Below are positions 33,242 to 42,975 of a stretch of 64,000 bases of DNA, piece after piece. Both the position numbers and the translations under genes were made by a program. Position 1 is the stretch's first letter; each line of letters starts with the position of its first letter. Origin of the DNA: Streptomyces hokutonensis (GTDB lineage Bacteria; Actinomycetota; Actinomycetes; Streptomycetales; Streptomycetaceae); assembly GCF_000376565.1 (NCBI RefSeq), contig NZ_BARG01000002.1, positions 43,907-107,906 on the forward strand, given 5' to 3'. The notes under the pieces are model-generated. The model saw nothing but the letters and a program-made list of their open reading frames with translations. It ran no database searches and had not been told where the DNA came from.

Positions 33242-33910
33242 TCAGCGCACGCTGACGCCGAGTGCGCCGACTCCCGCCCTGCGTACGGCGATCGAGCCGT
33301 ACGGCGTGCGCAGCCGCAGCCACGCGCCGGACGAGAAGAGGCCCGGCTCCCCGCCGGGGCGCAGGAATCCGAGCGACTGGGCGGCGTGCACGGCGCGCAC
33401 CGGCAGCGAGGTGTCCCCCACCGTCCGGGACCAGATCTCCCGCCCTATGCGGTCGAGTTCGCTGCGCGTACGGCCCTCCGGCGCCAACTCCTGCGTACGG
33501 GACCGGAATTCGGCGACCCCGGCGGCGATCATCCCGCGCAGCGCCTGCGGTTCCGGCAGCCCGGACTCGGGGGCCCAGCCGCCGCGCGGTGGCAGCACTC
33601 CGGCCCACGGCGGGCCGGTCACCGCGGCCGGCACCCGGGCCGTGGCCGCCGACTCGTCGAGGGATTCCAGGAGTTCACCGGCGGAGACGGTCACGTCGAG
33701 CGTGGCGTCGAGGCCGTTCTCGTACGGCTTGGCGAGGCGCACCGCGCGGATGGCGAGCACCTCGAAGGACGGCGGACGCCCGAAGACGGCGAGGGCCGTG
33801 CCGGCCGCCTGGAGGCGGACGGCGGCGCCGCGGTCGTAGTGGAGCAGCCGGGAGAGGAAGGCCGCGAGATCCGCCGCCTCCCCTTCGTCGGCGAGGTGGA
33901 GAACCGTCAT
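33242..33910 (-). CDS. conserved hypothetical protein coupled to a thioesterase
   Basis: A 222-residue protein whose ATG overlaps the stop of the thioesterase gene (ATGA). No signal peptide or membrane segment is present. The N-terminal half has mixed alpha/beta character ('VLHLADEGEAADLAAFLSRL', 'FEVLAIRAVRLAKP'). The C-terminal half is Arg-rich ('REIWSRTVGDTSLPVRAVHA') and ends 'RTPYGSIAVRRAG'. I do not recognise the family. Conservation of the coupling would suggest joint work with the thioesterase in acyl or coenzyme A metabolism, but nothing catalytic is visible. Confidence 0.7.
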   Translation of the reverse strand: MTVLHLADEGEAADLAAFLSRLLHYDRGAAVRLQAAGTALAVFGRPPSFEVLAIRAVRLAKPYENGLDATLDVTVSAGELLESLDESAATARVPAAVTGPPWAGVLPPRGGWAPESGLPEPQALRGMIAAGVAEFRSRTQELAPEGRTRSELDRIGREIWSRTVGDTSLPVRAVHAAQSLGFLRPGGEPGLFSSGAWLRLRTPYGSIAVRRAGVGALGVSVR

Positions 33911-34320
33911 GCCGCGACGGCCTCCTCCTCGTCGTCGTCCCGGTATTCCTCCAGGAACTCGCGTTCCTCGGCGGTGATCCGGCGCGGTCGTTGTGCCTCG
34001 AAGTCGAACGGCACTATGACCGTGGAGGCACGGACGTAGACCTGGTCGCCGTCCTTCACCTCGTACGTGATGGTGAAGGACGCCGCCCGGATCTCGGTGA
34101 CCCACAGCTCGATGTCCACGGGCGCGTGCCGGTGGACGAGCTGGCGTTTGTAGTCGATCTCGTGGCGCGCCACGACCGAGCCCTGCTTGAAGTCCTTGTC
34201 CGGGCGGAACAGGAAGTCGATACGGGCTTCCTCCAGGTAGCGGAGGAAGACCACGTTGTTGACGTGGCCGTATGCGTCCATGTCCGCCCAGCGCAGCGGG
34301 CAGCGGTAGATGTGGCGCAA
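33907..34320 (-). CDS. 4-hydroxybenzoyl-CoA-type acyl-CoA thioesterase
   Basis: A 137-residue hot-dog-fold protein started at TTG 34320, so that it begins '(M)RHIYRCPLRWADMDAYGHVNN'-like sequence. The catalytic motif 'RWADMDAYGHVNNVVFLRY' with Asp and His is the 4HBT/YbgC signature. The rest follows the fold: 'RIDFLFRP' and 'VVARHEIDYKRQLVHR'. It hydrolyses a short or aromatic acyl-CoA. It starts six bases after the ettA stop and overlaps the next gene, so the three form an operon. A longer N-terminus is open in frame but lies inside ettA and lacks a binding site. Confidence 0.9.
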   Translation of the reverse strand: MRHIYRCPLRWADMDAYGHVNNVVFLRYLEEARIDFLFRPDKDFKQGSVVARHEIDYKRQLVHRHAPVDIELWVTEIRAASFTITYEVKDGDQVYVRASTVIVPFDFEAQRPRRITAEEREFLEEYRDDDEEEAVAA

Positions 34321-34325
34321 GAAGA

Positions 34326-35990
<1,665 letters not shown>

Positions 35991-36120
35991 GAGAAACCGT
36001 CCGGCAGCTTGAAATCTGGAGTGGGCAGATGTAGTCCATCTTGCCTGACCCCTGCCCCTCCGGGGAAACGCGTATGGACACAGGGGCTGTGAGCTGGGGC
36101 TCGGCCGTGTGCCGTGCCGC

Positions 36121-37539
36121 TCAGCCCTGTTGTCCGGGCTTGCGGTCCCGCAGCAGGATCAGGGCCGTGGCTCCGATGCCGACCAGGCCGAGGGCGACGA
36201 CCGTGATCATCGGGGTGATGGCGGAGCCACCCGTCTCGGCGAGGTTGGTGTCGGCGGCGGTGCCGCCCACCGTGGCGGGGCTGGGCTCGCTGAGCGTCTG
36301 GGTCACGACGCCGCCCGCGTCGCTCTGTGTCCGGCAGTCGAGGACTCCGGCGAACCGCTTCTCGTAGCCGTGCGGCGCCGTGATCGTGAAGTCGTACGCC
36401 TGGTCCTCCTGGAGCGGGATCGTCACCGTCTGGGAGTCCCCGGCGTCGATGCCGTGCTCGACGCCCATGAGCGCGAAGGTGAACGTCTCGTCGCCCTCGT
36501 TGGCGGCCGTGATGTCCACGCCGCCCGCGACGCAGTTCTTCCGCGCCGACAGTGCCGGTATGGCGCCCGTCTTCGCCCAGTCCGCGTCGGCGGCGGCGGA
36601 GACCGTCGACTCGCTGGACCCGGCGAGGATCTGTGTCTGGCTCCTGCTCTCGGAGGTGAAGGCCCGGCCGACGGGCACGGTGGTGGAGGCCTGCACGGTC
36701 AGCTCGGCCGAGCCGTCCGCCGCGTCCTCGGGGACGTCGAAGAAGACCTGGCTCCCGTCCGCCGCGGACGTGACGGCCTTGCCGTCCTTGTCGACGATCC
36801 GCACCCCGGTCGTGGCGGCGTCCGCGGGCGGTGTCAGCGTCACCCCGTTCGCGTTGGTGTGCACGGTGACCGGGCCGAGCCGCTCGCGGGGGTGGCCGGA
36901 GACCGCGGGCGGGTCGAGGGTCAGCGAGGCCTGCGGCTCCGCGACGTCACGCGCGCTCTTCTGCAGATAGTCCGCGAGCTTCTCGGCCTGCGGGTCGACC
37001 GCGTCGACGTCGGCGCCGTCCGAGTAGCGCCAGATGGCCACCTGGGTGCCGGCCGCCGCGTCGCTCTCGGTCAGGCCCTTGGTGCCGGCCTTCGCGGAGA
37101 GCGCCGCGAGGTCGTTCACCTGCGGGTAGGAGTGCTGAAGGATCCAACGGATCCTGCCCGCGCTCTTGTTGGTGCCCAGCGACGTACCGCTCCACGCGGT
37201 CTCGTGGTACTTGGCGTCGCGCTGGGTGGGGTTCCGGAGATCGACGCAGTACGTCTGCAGGGTGCCGCCGCCGTCCACGGACATCTCGAACAGGCCCGCG
37301 GAGACCTGCACTTCGCTGCCGCCTGCGTCGTGGATCACGGCGTCGCCGTACGTCTTGAGCCCGCCTATCGTGGCCGTCGCCCCGCCCTGGGTCTGCGGTG
37401 TCTCGTCGGCGACGGCCGGGCCCGCGCCGGCCAGCACACCGGCGGCGACGAGTCCGCACGCCCAGCTCGCGGCGACGAAGCGCACGGTGCCCCGGCCACG
37501 TAGTGACAGCGCGGAGAAGACAGACAACGCAGAAGACAC
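36121..37539 (-). CDS. sortase-anchored TQXA (thioester)-domain surface protein
   Basis: A 472-residue protein from GTG 37539 (GAAGGGG eight bases upstream). A Sec signal peptide (to about residue 48, 'GPAVADE') precedes a TQXA domain with 'TYCVDLRNPTQRDAKYHETAW' split around its Cys, and 'SDAAAGTQVAIWRYSDG', whose Gln with the Cys can form an internal thioester. Ig-like beta domains follow, with a 'KNCVAGGVDITAANEGDET' collagen-adhesin-type segment. A LAETG motif, hydrophobic helix and basic tail ('LLRDRKPGQQG') form a class E sortase signal (LAxTG). The product should be covalently attached to peptidoglycan and may react with surfaces or host/soil molecules through the thioester. Confidence 0.88.
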   Translation of the reverse strand: MSSALSVFSALSLRGRGTVRFVAASWACGLVAAGVLAGAGPAVADETPQTQGGATATIGGLKTYGDAVIHDAGGSEVQVSAGLFEMSVDGGGTLQTYCVDLRNPTQRDAKYHETAWSGTSLGTNKSAGRIRWILQHSYPQVNDLAALSAKAGTKGLTESDAAAGTQVAIWRYSDGADVDAVDPQAEKLADYLQKSARDVAEPQASLTLDPPAVSGHPRERLGPVTVHTNANGVTLTPPADAATTGVRIVDKDGKAVTSAADGSQVFFDVPEDAADGSAELTVQASTTVPVGRAFTSESRSQTQILAGSSESTVSAAADADWAKTGAIPALSARKNCVAGGVDITAANEGDETFTFALMGVEHGIDAGDSQTVTIPLQEDQAYDFTITAPHGYEKRFAGVLDCRTQSDAGGVVTQTLSEPSPATVGGTAADTNLAETGGSAITPMITVVALGLVGIGATALILLRDRKPGQQG

Positions 37540-37683
37540 GGAATTCCCCTTCGAGCAGGACCCATGGGCGTGGGGGGCGTGGCGTGGTCCCACCAGCAGA
37601 ATCTGTAGCGCCGAGAGCTGTGCCCGAGCTATGTCCGGCATCCTAAGGACGCGGGCGCACCACGTTCTCCAGTCGGGTGATCG

Positions 37684-37710
37684 CATAACCGTTCCGAATC
37701 GGAATCGTTA
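37684..37710. promoter_or_regulatory. imperfect palindrome upstream of the TQXA gene
   Basis: ATAACCGTTCCGA and TCGGAATCGTTAT flank one central base, with 11 of 13 positions complementary. It lies about 145 bases before the TQXA start, in an unusually AT-rich intergenic region. It is operator-like; the regulator is unknown. Confidence 0.45.
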
Positions 37711-37733
37711 TCGCCAAGATCACCTGCGAGCAT

Positions 37734-37784
37734 GGCTTATCGACAAATCCACCGAGCCATTCGGAACGCATTCATCGATAAGCC
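37734..37784. promoter_or_regulatory. 10-bp inverted repeat downstream of ssbB
   Basis: GGCTTATCGA (37734-37743) and TCGATAAGCC (37775-37784) are perfect inverted copies 31 bases apart. They sit between the ssbB stop (37828) and the TQXA promoter region. The arms contain ATCGAT, and the spacer is not GC-rich, so a protein-binding pair is more likely than a terminator. Confidence 0.45.
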
Positions 37785-37827
37785 GTGGAAAAGCCGTAGT
37801 TCGATCAGCTCGGGGCATTCACTGACA

Positions 37828-38310
37828 TCACGTCACCGCGACGGGCTCGGCCTGTCGCTGCCGCTCCTGTTGCCCGGTGGCGTCGGCGGAATCCCCGGCC
37901 GGGGTCTCCCAGTCGGGCTCGGGCCGGGGCGGAGAGGCCGCCGTGTCCGGCCTGCTGGCCCGCCGGAAGGCCGAGGTGCCGCGCGCCAGGTCGTGGCCGA
38001 TCGCCACGGCGTCGAGGTCCGTCCAGGACCGGTTCGGCTGCCCCTCACGAGCCTCCTCGCGCACCTTCAACCGGCCCTGGACGACGACCGGGTCACCGAC
38101 CGTCAGCGACGCCGCCACGTTCGTGGCCAGCTGCCGATTGGCCCACACCGTGAAGAAGTTGGTGTGGCCGTCCGTCCACACGCTCTTCTCGCGGTCCCAG
38201 TACCGCGAGGTCACCGCCAGCCGGAACCGCGCCGACGGTCCCGCCGCCAACTCCCGGTACACCGGCGGTGTCGCCACGTTGCCCACCGCGCAGATCATGG
38301 TCTCGTTCAT
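37828..38310 (-). CDS. ssbB: single-stranded DNA-binding protein, SsbB-type paralogue
   Basis: A 160-residue protein from ATG 38310 with GGGAGG eight bases upstream. The OB-fold is complete: 'MICAVGNVATPPVYRELAAG', 'FRLAVTSRYWDREKSVWTDG', 'NFFTVWANRQLATNVAASL' and 'VVVQGRLKVREE'. The C-terminal tail is Pro/Glu/Gln-rich and lacks the acidic DDDIPF-like tip of the housekeeping SsbA. That, and the location next to dynA/dynB, fits SsbB, which in S. coelicolor is needed for proper chromosome segregation during sporulation (family knowledge). Confidence 0.88.
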   Translation of the reverse strand: MNETMICAVGNVATPPVYRELAAGPSARFRLAVTSRYWDREKSVWTDGHTNFFTVWANRQLATNVAASLTVGDPVVVQGRLKVREEAREGQPNRSWTDLDAVAIGHDLARGTSAFRRASRPDTAASPPRPEPDWETPAGDSADATGQQERQRQAEPVAVT

Positions 38311-38485
38311 CGCGCATCCCTCCCTCACCCGGCCGCGCAGGCCGGGCGGAAACGCGTACGGGCCCGTCCCGTACGGCTGCAGTCAGACTGCCTCCGCCGA
38401 GCCGGGCCCGCTGAGCGCTGTGCACCGCCGCCGACCTGTGGAAAACCTCATCACCCGGACGAGGGAACGACGTTCGGACCGAGGT

Positions 38486-40441
38486 TCACCCGGCCCCGAC
38501 GCCCGCCCCCGTGACCCGCGCGTACTGCTCCCGCACCTCCCGGTACCGCAGCAGCTCGGCGGCCAGCGGATCGAGCACCCGCGCCCGACCGCAGCCCGCC
38601 GCGGCCTCCCGCAATCGCCGCTCGGCGTCGTGGCCGTAGCGCCGGGCGGGGCCGCGGGCCGCCATCCGGCAGCTCCACTCGACGAGCGGGCCGCCGATGA
38701 TGCCGGCCACCATCAGCAGCACCGGCACCCCCAGGTTCGGCGCCATGAACCCGATGATCTGGCCCAACAGCCAGAGCCCGCCGACGACTTGGAGGATCGT
38801 CATGGACGCCTGGGCCAGTACGGCCGCCGGCCACCACCCCGGCCGCGGCGGGCGCCCCACCGGCAGCCCGGCCCGCTCCGCCAGTTCGTCCAGCGCCTCG
38901 GGCAGCCCCTGCGCCCCGCGTACGGCCGCCTCCCGCACCGCCTGCGCCCAGGGCGCGGGCAGCCCGCCGGAGGCCCGGTCGGCGACCGTACGGACCGCCT
39001 GTTCGACGCGCTGGCGTGCCGTGGCCTCCTCGTCCGCCTGGGCGCGGACGGGCAGCCGTCCTGTGGTCGGTTCGCGCCGGTCGTTGTACCAGCGCCACAG
39101 CCGCAGCCAGGGCGTGCCGCAGGCCCGGTTGGCGTTGCGCAGCCAGGCGCGTTCCGCCGCCTCGCCCGCCGCGGTGGCGCCCACCGAGTCCGCGAGCCGC
39201 GCGGCGAACTCGTCCCGCGCCTCCTCGCTGAGCCCCGTGCGCCGCCCCGTCGCGTACACGGGCCGCAGCCGCCACGCGGCGGCGTCGACATCGGCTGAAA
39301 TTCGCCGTGCCGCGGCTCCACGATCCGCCACGAACTGGCCCAGAACCTCACGCAGTTCGGGGATGCCGTCGCCGGTGAGCGCGGACAGGGAGAGCACGGT
39401 CGCGCCGGGTTCGCCGTACTCGCCCAGGGCGATCCCGTCCTCGTCGAGCAGCCGCCGCAGATCGTCGAGGACCTGGTCGGCCGCCTCCCCGGGGAGCCGG
39501 TCGATCTGGTTGAGGACGACGAACATGACCTCCGCGTGGCCCGCCATCGGCCGCAAGTAGCGCTCATGGAGGATCGCGTCGGCGTACTTCTCCGGGTCGA
39601 CGACCCAGATGACCGCGTCCACGAGGGCGAGCACCCGGTCGACCTGCTCGCGGTGGGCGACGGCCGCCGAGTCGTGGTCGGGCAGGTCCACCAGGACGAG
39701 CCCGCGCAACTGGGCCTCCATCTCGGCGCTCTGCAACGGGCGCCTGCGCAGCCGTCCCGGGATGCCGAGCCGGTCGATGAGGGTGGCCGCGCCGTCGCTC
39801 CAGCTGCACGCGATGGGCGCGGCTGTGGTGGGCCGTCGTACGCCGGTCTCCGAAATGGCCACTCCGGCCAGCGCGTTGAAGAGCTGCGACTTGCCGCTGC
39901 CGGTGGCGCCCGCGATGGCGACCACGGTGTGCTGCCCGGAGAGCCTGCGCCGCGCGGCGGCCTCGTCGAGCACCCGCCCCGCCTCCGCCAGGGTCCCGCT
40001 GTCGAGCCGCGTCCTGGAGAGCCCCACCAGTTCGCGCAACGCGTCGAGACGGGACCGCAGCGGCCCGTCGTAGGCCAGTGGGGCCGGGACCTGGGTGGTG
40101 TGGGCCGCCTGCGCCCGGGAGGCCCTGATCTCCACGGCGGCGGCCTGCTGCGCGGCGGTGGCCTCGTTGACCCGCCGCGCGATGAGCCCGTCGTCCCAGG
40201 AGCCGGTCGATTCCTCGGGGTCCGTCGAATCCGCGGACGCCTTGGTCTCCGTACGACTGGGAGCGCCGGCCCTCCCGCGCGCGTGGTCGCCGGTGCCCTC
40301 CTGGTCGCCGATTTCCTGTGCGGCCTCTACGGGAGGGCGATTTTCAGGGCGCTCGTCCTTGGCGTCCGCGTCGCGGCCGTTGTCGGCACGATCGGCGTGG
40401 TCCATCTCGTCCGTGTGGTCCTGGTCAGTGACGGCAGTCAC
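38486..40441 (-). CDS. dynB: dynamin-like GTPase DynB with membrane segments
   Basis: A 651-residue protein from GTG 40441, three bases after the dynA stop, with GGAGAGG upstream. A long acidic disordered N-terminus (1-80) precedes a GTPase domain with P-loop 'GATGSGKSQLFNAL' (178-191), G3 'VLVDLPDHDSAAV' and G4-like 'VLNQIDRLPGEA'. A helical stalk follows, then two membrane helices at about residues 550-605 ('MTILQVVGGLWLLGQIIGFM') and a helical C-terminus. In Streptomyces DynA and DynB act together at sporulation septa and stabilise FtsZ ladders. The position next to ssbB and behind dynA agrees with that locus. Confidence 0.9.
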   Translation of the reverse strand: MTAVTDQDHTDEMDHADRADNGRDADAKDERPENRPPVEAAQEIGDQEGTGDHARGRAGAPSRTETKASADSTDPEESTGSWDDGLIARRVNEATAAQQAAAVEIRASRAQAAHTTQVPAPLAYDGPLRSRLDALRELVGLSRTRLDSGTLAEAGRVLDEAAARRRLSGQHTVVAIAGATGSGKSQLFNALAGVAISETGVRRPTTAAPIACSWSDGAATLIDRLGIPGRLRRRPLQSAEMEAQLRGLVLVDLPDHDSAAVAHREQVDRVLALVDAVIWVVDPEKYADAILHERYLRPMAGHAEVMFVVLNQIDRLPGEAADQVLDDLRRLLDEDGIALGEYGEPGATVLSLSALTGDGIPELREVLGQFVADRGAAARRISADVDAAAWRLRPVYATGRRTGLSEEARDEFAARLADSVGATAAGEAAERAWLRNANRACGTPWLRLWRWYNDRREPTTGRLPVRAQADEEATARQRVEQAVRTVADRASGGLPAPWAQAVREAAVRGAQGLPEALDELAERAGLPVGRPPRPGWWPAAVLAQASMTILQVVGGLWLLGQIIGFMAPNLGVPVLLMVAGIIGGPLVEWSCRMAARGPARRYGHDAERRLREAAAGCGRARVLDPLAAELLRYREVREQYARVTGAGVGAG

Positions 40442-40444
40442 CGG

Positions 40445-42052
40445 TCACCTCTCCTTCTGCAGTACGGACAGCGCGGCGATGAGTTCGGCCTGGGGTTCGG
40501 GGTGTACTTCGAGGGCGTCGAGCGGGGCGAGCCGGCGTTCGCGCTCGGTGTGCACGACCCGGTCCAGGTGGTCGTTGAGGAGCCGTCCGGCCCGGTCGCG
40601 CAGGCGCAGCGCCCCGTGGGCGCCGATCCGCTCGGCGAGCCCCTCCCCCGCGGACCGCGCCCTGCGGCCGCCCAGCAGCGCGGTGGCGACGAGGGCGGCG
40701 ACCACCTCGGGGTCGGGCGCGATGCTCCGGTCGAGGTCGGCGACCTCCTCCTCGGCGTACTCCTCCAGCTCGCGCCGCCACCGCCGTACGGCCATCCCGA
40801 TGCGGTGCTCGGCGCTCTCCAGCGAGGGGTCGTGGCCGGTGAGTTCGGGGGCGTCCGCGGCCGGTTCGCGGCGCCAGGCGTCGTCGACGCGTTCGTCGGC
40901 GGCGGTGACGGCGCACAGCAGCAGGGCGGCGAGGCTTTCGGCGAGGGCGTCGAGGAGTTCGCCGGCGGAGCAGTCGAGCGGGAAGGCGCGCCAGCGCTTC
41001 AGCGCGTCCCCGGCGAGCACGGCCCCGCCCTGCAACCGCCCCCGCACGCGCGCGTGCTCGCTGTCGTACGCCCCGTCGACGGCGGCCGTGAGCCGCAGCG
41101 CGGCGGCGTACTGGGCGGCGGCGGCACCGGCCAGCTCGGGCATCCGCGACTTCAGCGAGTCGAGGACGCCGTAGGCCGTGCGCGCCATGGACTGGCGCCG
41201 TGCCACGGGATCCTGGGCCTGCTGCACGAGCCAACTCCGCAGTGTCGCCACGGCGCTGGCCGGGAGCAGGCCGCCGCCCCAGGCGGACTCGGGGAGTTCG
41301 GGCACCGTGAAGCGCGGTACGTCGCCGAGTCCGGCCTTGGCGAGCAGGGCGCCGTACTGCCGGGACACCTCGGACACCACCTGGTGGGGCACCCGGTCGA
41401 GGACGGTCACCAGGGTCGCGTCGTGCTCCTTGGCGCTGCGCAGCAGATGCCAGGGCACAGCGTCGGCGTAGCGGGCGGCCGTGGTGACCATCACCCAGAT
41501 GTCGGCCGCGCAGATCAGTTCGGCGGCCAGCACCCTGTTGTCGGCGACCAGGGAGTCGATGTCGGGCGCGTCCAGGAGGGCGATTCCGCGCGGGAGGGAG
41601 TCGGCGGTCTCGACCCGCAGCACGCGCATACCGTCCTCACCAGGGAGGAGCAACTCGTCCCCCGGGTCCTGATGGGGCACCCACACGCGCGTGAGGTCGG
41701 GCAGCACGCGCATCCCGCTGAACCAGTGATGGTCCTCCGGATGGCACACCAGCACCGGTGTACGGGTCGTCGGGCGCAGCACGCCGGCCTCGCTGACCCG
41801 GCGCCCCACAAGGGAGTTGACGAGCGTCGACTTGCCCGCGCCGGTGGAACCGCCCACCACGGCCAGCAGGGGCGCTTCGGGCTCTTTCAGGCGGGGCACC
41901 AGATAGTCGTCGAGCTGGGCGAGCAGTTCGTCGCGGTTGGCACGCGCGCGTGGAGCCCCCGCAAGGGGCAGCGGGAAGCGTGCGGCGGCGACACGGTCGC
42001 GCAGGGCGGAGAGTGCGTCGAGCAGCTGAGGCCGTACGTCCAAGGTCACCAC
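40445..42052 (-). CDS. dynA: dynamin-like GTPase DynA
   Basis: A 535-residue protein taken from the GTG at 42052 ('[14 protein letters not shown]'); GTG 42049 and ATG 42091 are alternatives, and no start has a strong ribosome binding site. The GTPase has P-loop '[17 protein letters not shown]' (67-83), switch region '[13 protein letters not shown]', G3 '[13 protein letters not shown]' and G4-like '[11 protein letters not shown]'. A largely helical C-terminal part follows without the membrane helices found in DynB. It is the first gene of the dynA-dynB pair, divergent from the tRNA-Arg gene. Its expected role is septum stabilisation during sporulation-specific division. Confidence 0.88.
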   Translation of the reverse strand: MVTLDVRPQLLDALSALRDRVAAARFPLPLAGAPRARANRDELLAQLDDYLVPRLKEPEAPLLAVVGGSTGAGKSTLVNSLVGRRVSEAGVLRPTTRTPVLVCHPEDHHWFSGMRVLPDLTRVWVPHQDPGDELLLPGEDGMRVLRVETADSLPRGIALLDAPDIDSLVADNRVLAAELICAADIWVMVTTAARYADAVPWHLLRSAKEHDATLVTVLDRVPHQVVSEVSRQYGALLAKAGLGDVPRFTVPELPESAWGGGLLPASAVATLRSWLVQQAQDPVARRQSMARTAYGVLDSLKSRMPELAGAAAAQYAAALRLTAAVDGAYDSEHARVRGRLQGGAVLAGDALKRWRAFPLDCSAGELLDALAESLAALLLCAVTAADERVDDAWRREPAADAPELTGHDPSLESAEHRIGMAVRRWRRELEEYAEEEVADLDRSIAPDPEVVAALVATALLGGRRARSAGEGLAERIGAHGALRLRDRAGRLLNDHLDRVVHTERERRLAPLDALEVHPEPQAELIAALSVLQKER

Positions 42053-42064
42053 ATGTGAAGAATG

Positions 42065-42076
42065 CCCAATTTTGGG
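42065..42076. promoter_or_regulatory. short palindrome just upstream of dynA
   Basis: CCCAA-TT-TTGGG is a perfect inverted repeat 13-24 bases upstream of the chosen dynA start. It could be an operator for a developmental regulator. The motif itself is not one I can assign. Confidence 0.35.
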
Positions 42077-42283
42077 GGAATTCTGAAGCATATGAGCATG
42101 TCTGCGCGCCGACAGAACACAACGGACGGAAGGGATGACTGGGGCATGGGCACAGTCCAGGCATAACGAGTGCACAACACCCGTGGCGCGGGGCACCAAA
42201 AGCGATGCACGATTCGTACCTGCCTGCGATTATCAGGACCGCTTCACCGAACCTCCACATCGAGCCACGGAGGGGAAGCAACA

Positions 42284-42316
42284 GGGACAAGGACCCGGGA
42301 GCCCTATCCTTGTCCC
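42284..42316. other. hairpin in the dynA-tRNA intergenic region
   Basis: GGGACAAGGA (42284-42293) pairs perfectly with TCCTTGTCCC (42307-42316). The right arm overlaps a TATCCT (42305-42310) that could be the -10 box of the tRNA promoter. The structure could be a bidirectional terminator or a promoter-overlapping element. The remaining intergenic sequence (42053-42375) shows nothing else definite. Confidence 0.45.
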
Positions 42317-42375
42317 CGGCAACGTCACGGACCGGCCCACACCCGGGCACACCACGACCGAGGCCACCACACCCG

Positions 42376-42448
42376 GCCCCCGTAGCTCAGTGGATAGAGC
42401 AGGCGCCTTCTAAGCGCTTGGCCGCAGGTTCGAGTCCTGCCGGGGGCG
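42376..42448 (+). tRNA. tRNA-Arg (anticodon TCT)
   Basis: All four stems can be drawn: acceptor GCCCCCG with CGGGGGC; D-stem GCTC/GAGC; anticodon stem GGCGC/GCGCT (one G-T pair) around the loop CTTCTAA with anticodon TCT at 42409-42411; T-stem GCAGG/CCTGC with loop TTCGAGT. The CCA end is not encoded. tRNA genes are favoured integration points, and the DNA immediately downstream is accessory in character. Confidence 0.97.
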
Positions 42449-42453
42449 CACCG

Positions 42454-42880
42454 CTACACCCCACGTTTCCGCAGGTCAAGTGGGTCGTACGGCCAACCGG
42501 TGCCGAATGCCAGTGCCGCGTCGTTGAGGCTCAACAGAGGGCGCTTCTTCACCAGCCATTCGCCGCGCGCAGCGCCAGCAGCAGGCCACTGCAGATCCGG
42601 ACCAGCGCCGGGCCGTGCCGTCCGCGTCCGTGACGGGCCAACTGGACGCGAGTTCGACCCCCGCTCGTTCGTCGAGCGGTTCGAGGGGGATGGCCACCAC
42701 GCCGTCCGCGGCCGGCTCCAGCAGGCCGTTGCGGTTGGTGACCACGAGCAGACCTGTGGCCGGGGCAGACTTCGGCAGCCTGACGGGCGTTGTCGACGAC
42801 GAGGGTGTCACCTCCGGCGGTGACAGTGTGGAAGAGCGCGGTTCGCTCGCGCAGGTCCGTCTGCCCTCTTGCGGGTCGGC
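42454..42880 (-). pseudogene. remnant of an NB-ARC/STAND ATPase gene
   Basis: Pieces of the conserved NB-ARC stretch appear in successive frames on the minus strand: 'DLRERTALFHTVTAGGDTLV', then 'VDNARQAAEV', then after a frameshift 'GLLVVTNRNGLLEPAADG' and 'VAIPLEPLDERAGVEL', and finally 'EWLVKKRPLLSLNDAALAF'. In intact actinobacterial SARP/NB-ARC proteins these words run in one frame in this order. At least two frameshifts and loss of the P-loop part show that the gene is dead. It ends five bases from the tRNA. Confidence 0.6.
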
Positions 42881-42975
42881 GCAGAGGTGACCGCCGGGAT
42901 AGGACGGCTCAAGCGCCCTGGCGACAGGCCAGGATCTCGGCACGGGCCAGGACGCGCTCACCGCCTCACGACCGC

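Noticed and set aside
31719..33608. Extended 5' start for the methyltransferase gene
   Set aside because: The extension runs antisense through the whole truncated-haemoglobin gene, so ATG 32684 is the sensible start.
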